A stretch of 42,576 nt of DNA from an uncultured Eubacteriales bacterium. Lineage in GTDB: Bacteria > Bacillota > Clostridia > Oscillospirales > Acutalibacteraceae. Below are positions 23,722 through 32,790 of the stretch, in pieces (within the stretch, counting starts at the first letter, position 1; each line of letters opens with the position of its first letter). Position numbers and translations under genes: made by a program. Location of the stretch: positions 1-42,576 of the forward strand of contig ONFG01000010.1 in the NCBI GenBank assembly GCA_900317025.1, written 5' to 3'. The notes beneath the pieces were generated by a model. The model did no database searches and was not told where the DNA came from. It saw only the letters and a program-made list of their open reading frames with translations.

Positions 23722-26700
23722 TTTGCTTCTCCCCCTTCTGCATCTCGTAAAACGCCTCGAGAACCGCCTGATCGTGGCTCAGGCCCTTCTCCTCGAAGCG
23801 CCCTATCTCGCCGAGCATTTTATTGTAATCGTTAGGCATTATCTTCTTGAAGTTCGGCAGAAAGCTCTCGAAGTCTGCAAGCATTCTCCCGGCAAGCGGC
23901 GAGTCTGTCGCTTCAAGGTGCTTTTCGATCATCGTGCGAAGCTCCTCGATGTCGTGCTTTTCGGTGACGTCGGTCATCGTTACAAGCTCCTTGTTGAGCT
24001 TTAAGTAGAAGTCGTGGCGCGCGTCATATACATAAGCAATGCCGCCGCTCATTCCTGCGGCGAAGTTTCTGCCGGTAGGTCCTAAAACGACTACCCTGCC
24101 GCCCGTCATATACTCGCAGCCGTGGTCTCCCACACCCTCGCAGACTGCGTATGCGCCGGAATTGCGCACACAGAAGCGCTCGCCTGCAACGCCATTGATA
24201 TATGCTTCTCCGCTCGTCGCGCCGTAAAGCGCAACGTTGCCAACGATAATGTTTTCTTCCGCCTTAAAGTCGCTGTCCTTCGGCGGGTAAAGGACGAGTT
24301 TGCCGCCCGAAAGGCCCTTGCCGAAGTAGTCGTTTGAATCGCCCTCGAGCCTGAGCGTCAGACCCTTCGGGATAAACGCGCCGAACGACTGTCCGCCGCC
24401 GCCCGAGCACTGCACGGTATAGAAATCGTCCTCGAGCGTCTCGCCAAATCTCTCGGTAATAACAGAGCCGAAGATCGTTCCAAGCGAACGGTCGGTGCTT
24501 GTGACGTTGACTCTGACCGTCTTTTTCGTGTGGTTCTTCATCGCCTTCGTAAACTCGGGAATAAGCTTGCTTTCGTCGATAGTTTTATCAAGACCGAAGT
24601 CGTAAACGTCGTTCGGGTCGAATCTCTTCTTCTCCTCGTTTGCGTATTCACGGCTGAGGATGCCGGCGAGGTCAACTTTTTCCGCTCTGTCGGTTACCTG
24701 CTTGCCTCTAACCTTCAGAAGGTCTGTTCTGCCGACAAGCTCATCGACCGTGCGGACGCCGAGCTTTGCCATGATCTCGCGAAGCTCCTCGGCGATAAAC
24801 ATCATGAAATTTACGATGTACTCCGGCTTGCCGCAGAAGCGCTTTCTAAGCTCAGGGTTCTGTGTAGCGATGCCCACGGGGCAGGTGTCGAGGTTGCAGA
24901 CACGCATCATCACGCAGCCCATAGTTACGAGCGGAGCCGTGGCAAAGCCGAATTCCTCGGCGCCAAGCATAGCGGCGATCGCAACGTCTCTTCCGCTCAT
25001 GAGCTTGCCGTCTGTCTCGATAATAACGCGCGAGCGCAGACCGTTCCGGATAAGTGTCTGGTGAGTTTCTGCAAGACCAAGCTCCCAAGGCAGACCCGCG
25101 TTGTGTATCGAGCTTACGGGCGCAGCCCCCGTGCCGCCGTCGTAGCCGGAAATGAGGACGACCTGCGCGCCTGCCTTCGCAACGCCCGCCGCGATAGTTC
25201 CGACGCCCGCCTCGCTGACAAGCTTTACGGAGATCCTAGCTTTTCTGTTGGCGTTTTTAAGGTCGTAAATGAGCTGAGCCAGATCCTCGATAGAGTAGAT
25301 ATCGTGGTGAGGCGGTGGAGAGATCAGCGCCACGCCCGGCGTTGAGTAGCGGTTCTTGGCGATCCACGGGTATACCTTCTTTCCCGGAAGATGGCCGCCC
25401 TCTCCGGGCTTTGCGCCCTGAGCCATCTTAATCTGTATTTCCTTGGCGCTCATAAGGTACTTGCTCGTTACGCCGAAGCGACCCGAGGCTACCTGCTTGA
25501 TGGCGCTGTTTTTGTCAGTTCCGAAGCGCTCGGGCATCTCGCCGCCTTCGCCGGAGTTTGACTTTCCGTGCAGGCGGTTCATAGCCTGCGCCATGCACTC
25601 GTGAGCCTCCTGGCTGATCGAGCCGTAGCTCATCGCGCCCGTTTTAAAGCGCTTTACGATCTCGCTCGCAGGCTCGACCTCATCGATCGGGATACTGCGG
25701 CTATCATCATAGTCAAGCTCCATCAAGCCTCTGAGCGTATGCGGTACGCTCTCGTTGTCGACCATAGCGGTGTACTCCTTGAAACGCTTGTAATCGCCCG
25801 TCTGAGTTGCCTCGCGGAGAGCGATGATCGTTTCGGGATTGTACATATGGTCTTCTTTATCGTGACCGGAGCGAAGCTTGTGGGAGCCTACGCTGTCTGT
25901 GGTCGTATCTACGCCGAGACCGAGCGGGTCGAATGCGTGGTCGTGGCGCCACTCGACGCCCTCGCCGATCTCTTCAAGTCCGATGCCTCCGATTCGGCTT
26001 ACCGTATTCGTAAAATACTTGTCGATAACGTCCTGCTTTATGCCGACCGCCTCAAAGATCTGAGACGACTGGTAGGAATGTATCGTTGAAATGCCCATCT
26101 TTGAGGCGATCTTGACGATTCCGTGAAGAACGGCGGAGTTGTAGTCCTTGATAGCGGTGTGATAGTCCTTATCGAGCAAACCCTTGTCGATAAGCTCGGT
26201 GATGCACTCCTGCGCAAGGTACGGGTTTACGGCTCTTGCGCCGTAGCCGAGAAGCGCGGCGAAATGGTGCACCTCGCACGGCTCTGCGCTCTCGAGGATT
26301 ATCGAAACGGCGGTGCGCTTCTTCGTTCTGATAAGGTACTGCTCCATCGCGGAAACGGCGAGCAGTGACGGGATAGCTACGTGGTTCTCGTCGACGCCTC
26401 TGTCGGAGAGCACGATGATGTTCGCGCCGTTTCTATACTCTCTGTCACACGAAACAAACAGCCTGTCAAGCGCGCGCTCGAGCGACGTGTTTTTATAGTA
26501 AAGCAGCGATACGGTCGCGACCTTGAAACCGGGGCGCTTGATCGCCTTGATCTTCATGAGATCGACGGACGTAAGTATCGGATTATGGATCTCAAGCATA
26601 TTGCAGTTGTCGGCCTTTTCCTCGAGAAGGTTGCCGTCGGAGCCGACGTATACGGTCGTATCGGTGACGATCTCCTCACGGATAGCGTCGATCGGCGGGT

Positions 26701-28312
26701 TAGTTACCTGCGCGAATATCTGCTTGAAGTAGTTGAAAAGCGACTGGTGCTTCTCGGAGAGGACGGCTAACGGGATATCCGTTCCCATTGCGGCAGTTGC
26801 CTCGCCGCCGTTTTTTGCCATCGGGAGGATCGAATCCCTTATCTGCTCGTAGCAGTAGCCGAACGCTTTATAGAGGCGGTCGCGCTGCTCCTGCGTATGG
26901 TTCTCGACCTTGTGGTTCGGGATCGGCAGCTCGCTGAGGTTTACGAGGTTCTGGTCCAGCCATTCGCCGTAGGGCTTTTCGAGGGCGTAGCGCTGCTTTA
27001 GCTCCTCATCGGAGATAACGCGCTGCTGTCTGAGGTCGACAAGGAGCATCTTGCCGGGCTGAAGGCGGCTTTTTTTAACGATCCTCTCGTTGTTAACCGG
27101 AAGAACACCTACCTCGGACGAAAGGATAAGCATATCGTCGTCGGTGATGTAGTAGCGTGAGGGGCGCAGACCGTTTCTGTCGAGCACCGCGCCGACCGTG
27201 TCGCCGTCTGAAAAGAGGATCGCCGCGGGACCGTCCCACGGCTCCATCATCGTGGAGTAGTAGTGGTAGAAATCACGCTTTTCGCGCGAGATAGTTTTAT
27301 CGTTCGAGTACGGCTCGGGGATAGCCACCATAACAGCCTTAGGAAGCTCCATGCCGTTCATCATGAGGAACTCGAGTGTGTTGTCGAGCATCGCGGAGTC
27401 GGAGCCGGAGCCGTTGATAACTGGGAGTATCTTGTCGATGTCGTCCTGCATTACGGGGCTTGTCATCGTCTCTTCACGGGCAAGCATTCTGTCGGCGTTG
27501 CCGCGGATCGTGTTTATCTCGCCGTTGTGGAGGATAACTCTGTTCGGGTGAGCGCGCTCCCACGAGGGGTTGGTGTTCGTCGAGAATCTCGAGTGAACCA
27601 GTGCGAGCGCACTTTCGTATTCCTCGCTCCGGAGATCGAGATAAAAGCGGCGAAGCTGGTTTACAAGGAACATTCCCTTGTAGACGATCGTTCTCGACGA
27701 GAAGGAACAGACGTATGTGTTGTCGTTGCTCTGCTCGAATTCGCGGCGGATCACGTAAAGCCGTCTGTCGAACTCAATGCCCTTTTTCACGCCTTCGGGC
27801 TTCTTAACGAAGCACTGCATTATACGGGGCATACAGTCGAGAGCCTTCTTTCCGATAGCGGCGCTGTCGGTCGGGACGTCACGCCAGCCGAGGAACTCTA
27901 CGCCTTCCTTCCGGGAGATGATCTCGAGCATCTTTTTTGCCTGGCTGCATTTAAGCTCATCCTGCGGGAGGAAGAACATTCCGACTCCGTAGCTTCTCTT
28001 TTCGCCGAGGTCTAACCCAAGCTCCGCGGTTGCCTTTTTAAAGAAGCCGTGGGAAATCTGGAGAAGTATACCTACGCCGTCACCCGTTTCTCCCGCTGCG
28101 TCTTTACCAGCTCTGTGCTCAAGCTTTTCAACGATAGAGAGCGCGTCGTTTACAACGGAGTGGGTCTGTTCGCCCTTGATGCTGACAACCGCGCCGATAC
28201 CGCAGGCATCATGCTCAAATTCCGGGCGGTAAAGCGCCGCACCTTCCTTTCTCTCGGGCATGAACAGGTCGCCCCTGCAGCCTTGCGCCGCTCTGTTATT
28301 AAGATCATTCAT
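23714..28312 (-). CDS. gltB: Glutamate synthase large (alpha) subunit
   Basis: 1532 residues, matching the usual length. With GltD it makes two glutamates from glutamine and 2-oxoglutarate. The N-terminal class II amidotransferase begins at Cys37 in HDACGIG, which should be exposed by propeptide removal. The central and FMN domains follow (GEGGEMPERFG, then AKPGEGGHLPGKK), with 3Fe-4S cysteines in CVMMRVCNLDTCPVG. The C-terminal GXGXG helix domain includes GSVITERFGE and ATSGEAYINGVAGERF. GAGGT precedes ATG 28312. An internal ATG at 28261 with a GGGG site could give a shorter propeptide. It is the central gene of the nitrogen operon. Confidence 0.97.
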   Translation of the reverse strand: MNDLNNRAAQGCRGDLFMPERKEGAALYRPEFEHDACGIGAVVSIKGEQTHSVVNDALSIVEKLEHRAGKDAAGETGDGVGILLQISHGFFKKATAELGLDLGEKRSYGVGMFFLPQDELKCSQAKKMLEIISRKEGVEFLGWRDVPTDSAAIGKKALDCMPRIMQCFVKKPEGVKKGIEFDRRLYVIRREFEQSNDNTYVCSFSSRTIVYKGMFLVNQLRRFYLDLRSEEYESALALVHSRFSTNTNPSWERAHPNRVILHNGEINTIRGNADRMLAREETMTSPVMQDDIDKILPVINGSGSDSAMLDNTLEFLMMNGMELPKAVMVAIPEPYSNDKTISREKRDFYHYYSTMMEPWDGPAAILFSDGDTVGAVLDRNGLRPSRYYITDDDMLILSSEVGVLPVNNERIVKKSRLQPGKMLLVDLRQQRVISDEELKQRYALEKPYGEWLDQNLVNLSELPIPNHKVENHTQEQRDRLYKAFGYCYEQIRDSILPMAKNGGEATAAMGTDIPLAVLSEKHQSLFNYFKQIFAQVTNPPIDAIREEIVTDTTVYVGSDGNLLEEKADNCNMLEIHNPILTSVDLMKIKAIKRPGFKVATVSLLYYKNTSLERALDRLFVSCDREYRNGANIIVLSDRGVDENHVAIPSLLAVSAMEQYLIRTKKRTAVSIILESAEPCEVHHFAALLGYGARAVNPYLAQECITELIDKGLLDKDYHTAIKDYNSAVLHGIVKIASKMGISTIHSYQSSQIFEAVGIKQDVIDKYFTNTVSRIGGIGLEEIGEGVEWRHDHAFDPLGLGVDTTTDSVGSHKLRSGHDKEDHMYNPETIIALREATQTGDYKRFKEYTAMVDNESVPHTLRGLMELDYDDSRSIPIDEVEPASEIVKRFKTGAMSYGSISQEAHECMAQAMNRLHGKSNSGEGGEMPERFGTDKNSAIKQVASGRFGVTSKYLMSAKEIQIKMAQGAKPGEGGHLPGKKVYPWIAKNRYSTPGVALISPPPHHDIYSIEDLAQLIYDLKNANRKARISVKLVSEAGVGTIAAGVAKAGAQVVLISGYDGGTGAAPVSSIHNAGLPWELGLAETHQTLIRNGLRSRVIIETDGKLMSGRDVAIAAMLGAEEFGFATAPLVTMGCVMMRVCNLDTCPVGIATQNPELRKRFCGKPEYIVNFMMFIAEELREIMAKLGVRTVDELVGRTDLLKVRGKQVTDRAEKVDLAGILSREYANEEKKRFDPNDVYDFGLDKTIDESKLIPEFTKAMKNHTKKTVRVNVTSTDRSLGTIFGSVITERFGETLEDDFYTVQCSGGGGQSFGAFIPKGLTLRLEGDSNDYFGKGLSGGKLVLYPPKDSDFKAEENIIVGNVALYGATSGEAYINGVAGERFCVRNSGAYAVCEGVGDHGCEYMTGGRVVVLGPTGRNFAAGMSGGIAYVYDARHDFYLKLNKELVTMTDVTEKHDIEELRTMIEKHLEATDSPLAGRMLADFESFLPNFKKIMPNDYNKMLGEIGRFEEKGLSHDQAVLEAFYEMQKGEKQNG

Positions 28313-28357
28313 TGATAATCTACCTCACTTTCGGATATCTTGCTCGTGATATACTCC

Positions 28358-29953
28358 TCATTTATCGGAAACCGCTTCAATAAGCCCCCTGAAGAGTGGG
28401 TGCGCCTTGTTTGGGCGGCTCTTGAATTCGGGATGGAACTGCACCCCAACGTAAAATCTGTTTTCCGGCATCTCTACCGTCTCGACGATCATGCCATCGG
28501 GCGACGTTCCACTTAAAACAAGCCCGCTGTTTACAAGCTGATCCCTGAATTCGTTGTTGAACTCGTAGCGGTGGCGGTGGCGCTCGATGATCTCGGATTT
28601 TCCGTAACACAGCTGCATCTTCGTGTTGTCGGCAATGCGGCATTTATAGGAGCCGAGGCGAAGCGTTCCGCCCTTGTTGATCTCGTTGTTCTGGTCAGGC
28701 ATGAAGTCGATGACCTTGTGGCTTGAGGAAGCATCAAACTCGCCGGAGTTCGCGTCGGCAAATCCACAGACGTTTCTCGCGAATTCGATAACGGCGATCT
28801 GCATACCGAGACAAATGCCGAGGTACGGCAGGTCGTTTTCTCTTGCGTATTTCGCAGCAGCGATCATGCCGGGAATACCACGCTCGCCAAATCCTCCGGG
28901 GACTATGACCGCGTCCAGCCCCCTCAGCTTTTCGGCTGCATTCTCATCGGTGATCTCTTCACTGTCAATCCACTCGATATTGGTGTGTACCTTGCAGGCG
29001 TAGCCCGCATGGTGTATCGCCTCGGCGACGGAAAGATACGCGTCGTGAAGCTGGACGTATTTACCTACGATCCCCACGGTGACGCTCTTATCACGCCCGC
29101 GAATATTTTCGAGCATCTCGTTCCAGTCGGAAAGGTCGGGCTGCTTCGCTTCGAGGCGGAGCTTTTTGAGAACGACCTCGGAGAAATGCGCCTTTTCAAG
29201 CATGATCGGCGCTTCGTAAAGCACGGGAACATTCGTATTTTCGATAACGCAGTCCTCGGTGACGTTGCAGAAGAGGGATATCTTTTTGAAGATATTGCTC
29301 TCGAGCGGCTCGTCGCAGCGAAGGACGATAATGTCGGGCTTTATGCCCATGCCTTGAAGCTCTTTGACGGAGTGCTGGACCGGCTTCGTTTTATGCTCGT
29401 CGGAGCAGTGAAGGTACGGCACCAGAGCGACGTGGATATAACACACATTTTCAAAGCCGACTTCAAGCCCTACCTGGCGTATCGCCTCGATGAACGGCTG
29501 GCTCTCAATGTCGCCCGTCGTGCCGCCGATCTCTGTGATGACGACATCGGCGTCGCTCATGCTTCCCACATTATATATGAAATGCTTTATCTCGTTCGTA
29601 ACGTGCGGTATGACCTGAACGGTCTCTCCGAGAAACTCGCCCCTGCGCTCCTTATTGAGGATATTCCAGTACACCTTTCCCGTTGTCAGATTGGAGTATT
29701 TGTTCAGATCCTCGTCGATAAATCGCTCGTAGTGGCCGAGGTCGAGGTCGGTCTCCGCGCCATCCTCCGTTACGAAGACCTCTCCGTGCTGATATGGACT
29801 CATCGTTCCCGGATCAACGTTGATGTACGGGTCAAGCTTCTGAGCGGCGATCTTTAAGCCGCGCGCCTTGAGAAGTCTTCCCAGTGATGCCGCTGTAATG
29901 CCTTTTCCAAGCCCCGAAACAACGCCGCCCGTAACGAAAATGTACTTTGTCAT
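28358..29953 (-). CDS. pyrG: CTP synthase (glutamine-hydrolysing)
   Basis: 531 residues. It aminates UTP to CTP using glutamine and ATP. The synthetase half starts with [20 protein letters not shown] (P-loop); [13 protein letters not shown] follows, with GGTTGDIES later. The glutamine amidotransferase half has the catalytic Cys in [17 protein letters not shown] and the His/Glu dyad in [16 protein letters not shown] precedes ATG 29953. A hairpin lies between the ANTAR gene and this one (29988-30008). Its place among glutamine genes fits its need for glutamine nitrogen. Confidence 0.97.
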   Translation of the reverse strand: MTKYIFVTGGVVSGLGKGITAASLGRLLKARGLKIAAQKLDPYINVDPGTMSPYQHGEVFVTEDGAETDLDLGHYERFIDEDLNKYSNLTTGKVYWNILNKERRGEFLGETVQVIPHVTNEIKHFIYNVGSMSDADVVITEIGGTTGDIESQPFIEAIRQVGLEVGFENVCYIHVALVPYLHCSDEHKTKPVQHSVKELQGMGIKPDIIVLRCDEPLESNIFKKISLFCNVTEDCVIENTNVPVLYEAPIMLEKAHFSEVVLKKLRLEAKQPDLSDWNEMLENIRGRDKSVTVGIVGKYVQLHDAYLSVAEAIHHAGYACKVHTNIEWIDSEEITDENAAEKLRGLDAVIVPGGFGERGIPGMIAAAKYARENDLPYLGICLGMQIAVIEFARNVCGFADANSGEFDASSSHKVIDFMPDQNNEINKGGTLRLGSYKCRIADNTKMQLCYGKSEIIERHRHRYEFNNEFRDQLVNSGLVLSGTSPDGMIVETVEMPENRFYVGVQFHPEFKSRPNKAHPLFRGLIEAVSDK

Positions 29954-29987
29954 ATCTATATCCCTCTTTGATGATCTTTATATATTC

Positions 29988-30008
29988 GCCGCCCGACAAG
30001 AGGGCAGC
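29988..30008 (-). other. Hairpin in the ANTAR-pyrG gap
   Basis: Minus strand: GCTGCCC, a seven-base loop and GGGCGGC. No T run follows, so it is not a terminator. It may stabilise or process the mRNA upstream of pyrG. Confidence 0.45.
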
Positions 30009-30020
30009 GTGAATTTGCTT

Positions 30021-30605
30021 TTAATCGTCCTCGTCGGACAGCTTAGCGATAACTCTTCTCGCCGCCTCGGACTTTTTGATCCCCGAGTCCATCGCCGCTT
30101 TTTCGATGAAGCGGTGCGCCTGCTCTTCCGTCATATCCCTTTCGGATATCAGCAGGCTTTTCGCCTTTGTAACAAGCCTTACTTCACGAAGCTTGCTCTC
30201 GAGCTTTTCGGTATCGTCGCGCAGCCGCCTCATCTTTGTTGCGGAGGCGAACATCACCATCATAGTCTGGTAAAGCACAGAGCGGTTGAGTACCTTTGAG
30301 AGCGTTACGACACCGTACTGCTCCAGCTTGAACGAAACCCTCTCGATCTGCTCCGGACTGACGATCGTGACAACGGCACATTCTCCCGACGAACTTACGG
30401 CAAGCTTCGTTCCAAATTCGTCGGAGAGCGGCATATTGATTATCATAATGTCGATCGGGGTTCTGAGCAGAGTACGGCGAGCCTCGGCTGCGCTCGAAAC
30501 GCAAAGCACCGGTGAAAACCGGCTTTGGGGTATCGCGGCTTTGATGAAATCGACTGCCCTGCCCTCCTTTGAAACTATAAGAACACTTCGACATTCGCCC
30601 TGCAC
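30021..30605 (-). CDS. ANTAR-domain antiterminator with degenerate receiver
   Basis: 194 residues from GTG 30605, chosen because GAGGTGATC precedes it at normal distance. The N-terminal half has the receiver fold, but the acidic pair after strand 1 is Ser12-Lys13 (VLIVSKEG), and the phospho-Asp position is Ile55 (IMIINMP), so phosphorylation control is unlikely. Lys104 of the fold is kept. Residues about 135-188 are the ANTAR RNA-binding domain (KAKSLLISERDMTEEQAHRF, then EKAAMDSGIKKSEAARRVI). Known ANTAR proteins such as EutV and NasT bind two hexaloop hairpins and prevent termination. It lies directly after glnA, whose leader has a candidate hairpin. Confidence 0.92.
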   Translation of the reverse strand: MQGECRSVLIVSKEGRAVDFIKAAIPQSRFSPVLCVSSAAEARRTLLRTPIDIMIINMPLSDEFGTKLAVSSSGECAVVTIVSPEQIERVSFKLEQYGVVTLSKVLNRSVLYQTMMVMFASATKMRRLRDDTEKLESKLREVRLVTKAKSLLISERDMTEEQAHRFIEKAAMDSGIKKSEAARRVIAKLSDEDD

Positions 30606-30644
30606 AAAGATCACCTCTTTTCGTCACGCTGACTGTTTATACGA

Positions 30645-31841
30645 TCATCTCAAAAAGCCCAGCGGAATGTTTTGCTTTATAAACTCACTGTTTCTTGCAA
30701 GCTCGGCTGCCGCCTCGTACGACCCCGGCAGGAGTTTAAGCTGCTTTGTCACGCTCTCGGGCGCTATGTAAAGGTTCACGTTCTGCGGCTCGGGCGGTTC
30801 AAGGCCGTTCTCTATGCCGTCCATTGCGGCACGGATGAGCAGCGCATAAGCCACATACGGGTTGACCGTCGGGTCGGGAGAGCGAAGCTCCAGCCTGCGG
30901 TACTCTCCCTTTGCTGCGGGTATACGCACGAGCTGAGAGCGGTTTTCGTGAGACCATGTGATGTATTTCGGCGCCTTGTCTCTGCCGAGGCGCTTGTAAG
31001 ATTCCTCGCAGGGGTTCAGAAACGCCGTCATCTCTGCAACATGGGCAAGAATGCCCGCAAGCATTCCGCGCGAATGATCCTTGCCGTCGGTCGACTTTAC
31101 CGACATATTTATATGCAAACCACTTCCGCTCTTTTCGGGCAGCGGCTTCGGTGAAAAGTCGGCGCAAAGACCGTTTACATCAGAGACGGACGCGACTACC
31201 TTTTTGAACGTTACGGCGTTGTCCGCGGAGGTAATGGCGTCGCTGTACTTGAAATCTATCTCGTTCTGACCGGGACCCATCTCGTGATGGGAGCTTTCCG
31301 GCATGATATCCATATTCAAAAGTGTGAAGCAGATGTCGCGCCTTACGTCCTCACCCTTGTCTTCGGGGGCGTTGTCCATGTAGCCTGCATTATCGAAGGG
31401 GATCTTAGTGTCGCAGCCGTTCTCGTCGCGCTTGAAAAGGTAGAATTCAAACTCCGCGCCGAAATTGAACGTGATGCCCTTTTTCTTCGCAGCATCGACG
31501 GCTTCCTTTAAAAGACGGCGGCTGTCAAGCTCGAAGGGCGTGCCATCAGGCTTGTATATGCCGCAGAACATTCTGGCGACCCTGCCCTGATCCGGTCTCC
31601 ACGGAAGGATCTGGATCGTCTGAGCGACCGGCTTTAAGAACAAGTCGGAGCTTACCTCGTCACCAAAGCCGTAAATGCTCGAGGCATCAAAGGCGATTCC
31701 GTCGGTGAATGCTCGTTTCAGCTCCGACGGCATAATTGAAATATTTTTTTGGATTCCTGCAATATCAACAAAGGAAAGACGGATAAACTTTATGTCCTCC
31801 TCTTCGATGAAATCCATTACGTCTATATATGAACAACACAT
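30645..31841 (-). CDS. glnA: Type I glutamine synthetase, short C-terminus
   Basis: 398 residues; typical type I enzymes have about 440-475. It joins ammonia and glutamate using ATP. Conserved parts: DIAGIQKN and FDASSIYGF near the start, AEFEFYLF (metal-binding Glu), PESSHHEMGPGQNEIDF, SGSGLHINMS, KAPKYITWSHENRSQLVRIP and ELRSPDPTVNPYVAYA. The family's last 35-45 residues are missing: the protein ends soon after LPGSYEAAAEL. GGAGG precedes ATG 31841. The ANTAR gene follows 39 bases later. Transcription starts at the promoter at 32048-32076 and must pass the leader terminator. Confidence 0.95.
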   Translation of the reverse strand: MCCSYIDVMDFIEEEDIKFIRLSFVDIAGIQKNISIMPSELKRAFTDGIAFDASSIYGFGDEVSSDLFLKPVAQTIQILPWRPDQGRVARMFCGIYKPDGTPFELDSRRLLKEAVDAAKKKGITFNFGAEFEFYLFKRDENGCDTKIPFDNAGYMDNAPEDKGEDVRRDICFTLLNMDIMPESSHHEMGPGQNEIDFKYSDAITSADNAVTFKKVVASVSDVNGLCADFSPKPLPEKSGSGLHINMSVKSTDGKDHSRGMLAGILAHVAEMTAFLNPCEESYKRLGRDKAPKYITWSHENRSQLVRIPAAKGEYRRLELRSPDPTVNPYVAYALLIRAAMDGIENGLEPPEPQNVNLYIAPESVTKQLKLLPGSYEAAAELARNSEFIKQNIPLGFLR

Positions 31842-31967
31842 GACGCTTTAACCTCCATATCTGCTATAGATTTTACCCAAGATATGCTCCAAAATTAAAA
31901 TAGCGTTTTCGGCGAAAATTATCAACCTGCTAAAAACGGCTTATTTCCTATAAATTTCGGACCTTTC

Positions 31968-32026
31968 AAAAAATAAAAGGCATCCACCGCAAGGGGACAC
32001 TTTCCCCCATTGCAATGAACGCCTTT
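31968..32026 (-). terminator. Leader terminator/attenuator of glnA with A1-G4 hexaloop
   Basis: On the minus strand a stem of 22 pairs (with GU pairs and one bulged T at 32009) runs from AAAGGC (32026-32021) to GCCTTT (31981-31976) and closes on the six-base loop AAAGTG (32003-31998). TTTTATTTTTT follows. A at position 1 and G at position 4 of the loop are the conserved bases of ANTAR target hairpins. It sits between the glnA promoter and glnA, so it can act as an attenuator, and would also stop readthrough from trpF. Confidence 0.85.
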
Positions 32027-32047
32027 GCCCATTTCTTCAATGAAGAT

Positions 32048-32076
32048 ATTGTACTAAAAAAAGCGCGTTTTGTCAA
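32048..32076 (-). promoter_or_regulatory. Promoter of the glnA operon
   Basis: Minus strand: perfect -35 TTGACA (32076-32071), 17-base spacer, -10 TACAAT (32053-32048). Transcription should start near 32041, about 15 bases before the attenuator stem, giving a leader of about 200 bases to glnA. Confidence 0.88.
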
Positions 32077-32150
32077 TAACACAAATCATGAAAACTTGTT
32101 GTACAAAGCGTGTTTTTTTGTTTTATTAGCTACATTAAAACGCGCGTTTT
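32060..32150. repeat. Three AAA-GCGCG-TTTT-like boxes upstream of glnA
   Basis: AAAGCGCGTTTT (32060-32071, inside the promoter spacer), AAAGCGTGTTTT (32105-32116) and AAAACGCGCGTTTT (32137-32150). They lie between the end of trpF and the glnA leader, with no gene here. They may be sites for a repressor or activator. Confidence 0.5.
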
Positions 32151-32169
32151 TGCAGGATTTTATTTCTGA

Positions 32170-32790
32170 TTATGCAAAGCTGCTCATTTTGGAAACCCTT
32201 TTCACCTCGAAAATGAAGCGCTCCATCTTAGCTCTGTCCTTTTTGCCGCCCGTTTCGATACCCGAGCTTACGTCAACGCCGAACGGGCGAAGCTTTGCGA
32301 CAGCCTCGGCCGCGTTGTCGGGAGAAAGTCCGCCCGCGAGCAGATAGGGCCTTTTTACGCTTTTAGCAAGGCTCCAGTCAAATGACGCGCCGCTGCCGGT
32401 GCCGGAATCAAGCAGGATAAGATCGGCGGGGCTTGCCTCCGCTTTTTTGCAGTCTTCAAGGCTCCTTACGCAAAACGCCTGGATTATCGGATTGCTTGTA
32501 AGCCCACGCAGCGTTTTGATGTAGTCGTCAGTTTCGGCTCCGTGGAGCTGGGCTTCGTCTATAATACCGCTTTCGAGAAGCCCGGCTACCGTCCCGGGCG
32601 CTTCGTTGACGAAAACGCCGACAGCTTTGACGCGGCTGTCAAGCAGCGCTTTGAGGCTTCTCGCCGTTTCTCGGTCTACAAAGCGCTTGCTTTTAGGCGC
32701 GAAGACGAAGCCGATGTAATCTGGCAAAAGCTCGTTTGCAGCCAGAATATCCTCGGGGCGCGAAAGCCCGCAAAGCTTTATCCTCGTCAT
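32170..32790 (-). CDS. trpF: Phosphoribosylanthranilate isomerase
   Basis: 206 residues, a (beta/alpha)8 enzyme converting phosphoribosylanthranilate to CdRP in tryptophan synthesis. Visible: IKLCGLSRPED at the start with the catalytic Cys, YIGFVFAPKSKR, VGVFVN, LHGAE, and LLAGGLSPDN with GVDVSSGIE near the end. It starts inside the trpC stop (ATGA overlap, 32787-32790), so it is translationally coupled. It is the last trp gene here; no trpB or trpA follows. Confidence 0.96.
   Translation of the reverse strand: MTRIKLCGLSRPEDILAANELLPDYIGFVFAPKSKRFVDRETARSLKALLDSRVKAVGVFVNEAPGTVAGLLESGIIDEAQLHGAETDDYIKTLRGLTSNPIIQAFCVRSLEDCKKAEASPADLILLDSGTGSGASFDWSLAKSVKRPYLLAGGLSPDNAAEAVAKLRPFGVDVSSGIETGGKKDRAKMERFIFEVKRVSKMSSFA

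Noticed and set aside
28985-29857. Plus-strand frame of 290 codons opposite pyrG
   Set aside because: Antisense to the conserved CTP synthase; no start signal and no recognisable domain. The same holds for the long frames opposite gltB, the type III GS and trpD.
31870-31900. Sigma-54-like promoter upstream of glnA (TTGGAG…TTGG)
   Set aside because: The -12 element is GG instead of GC and the -24 element only partly matches; no sigma-54 activator is present, and a perfect sigma-A promoter lies upstream.
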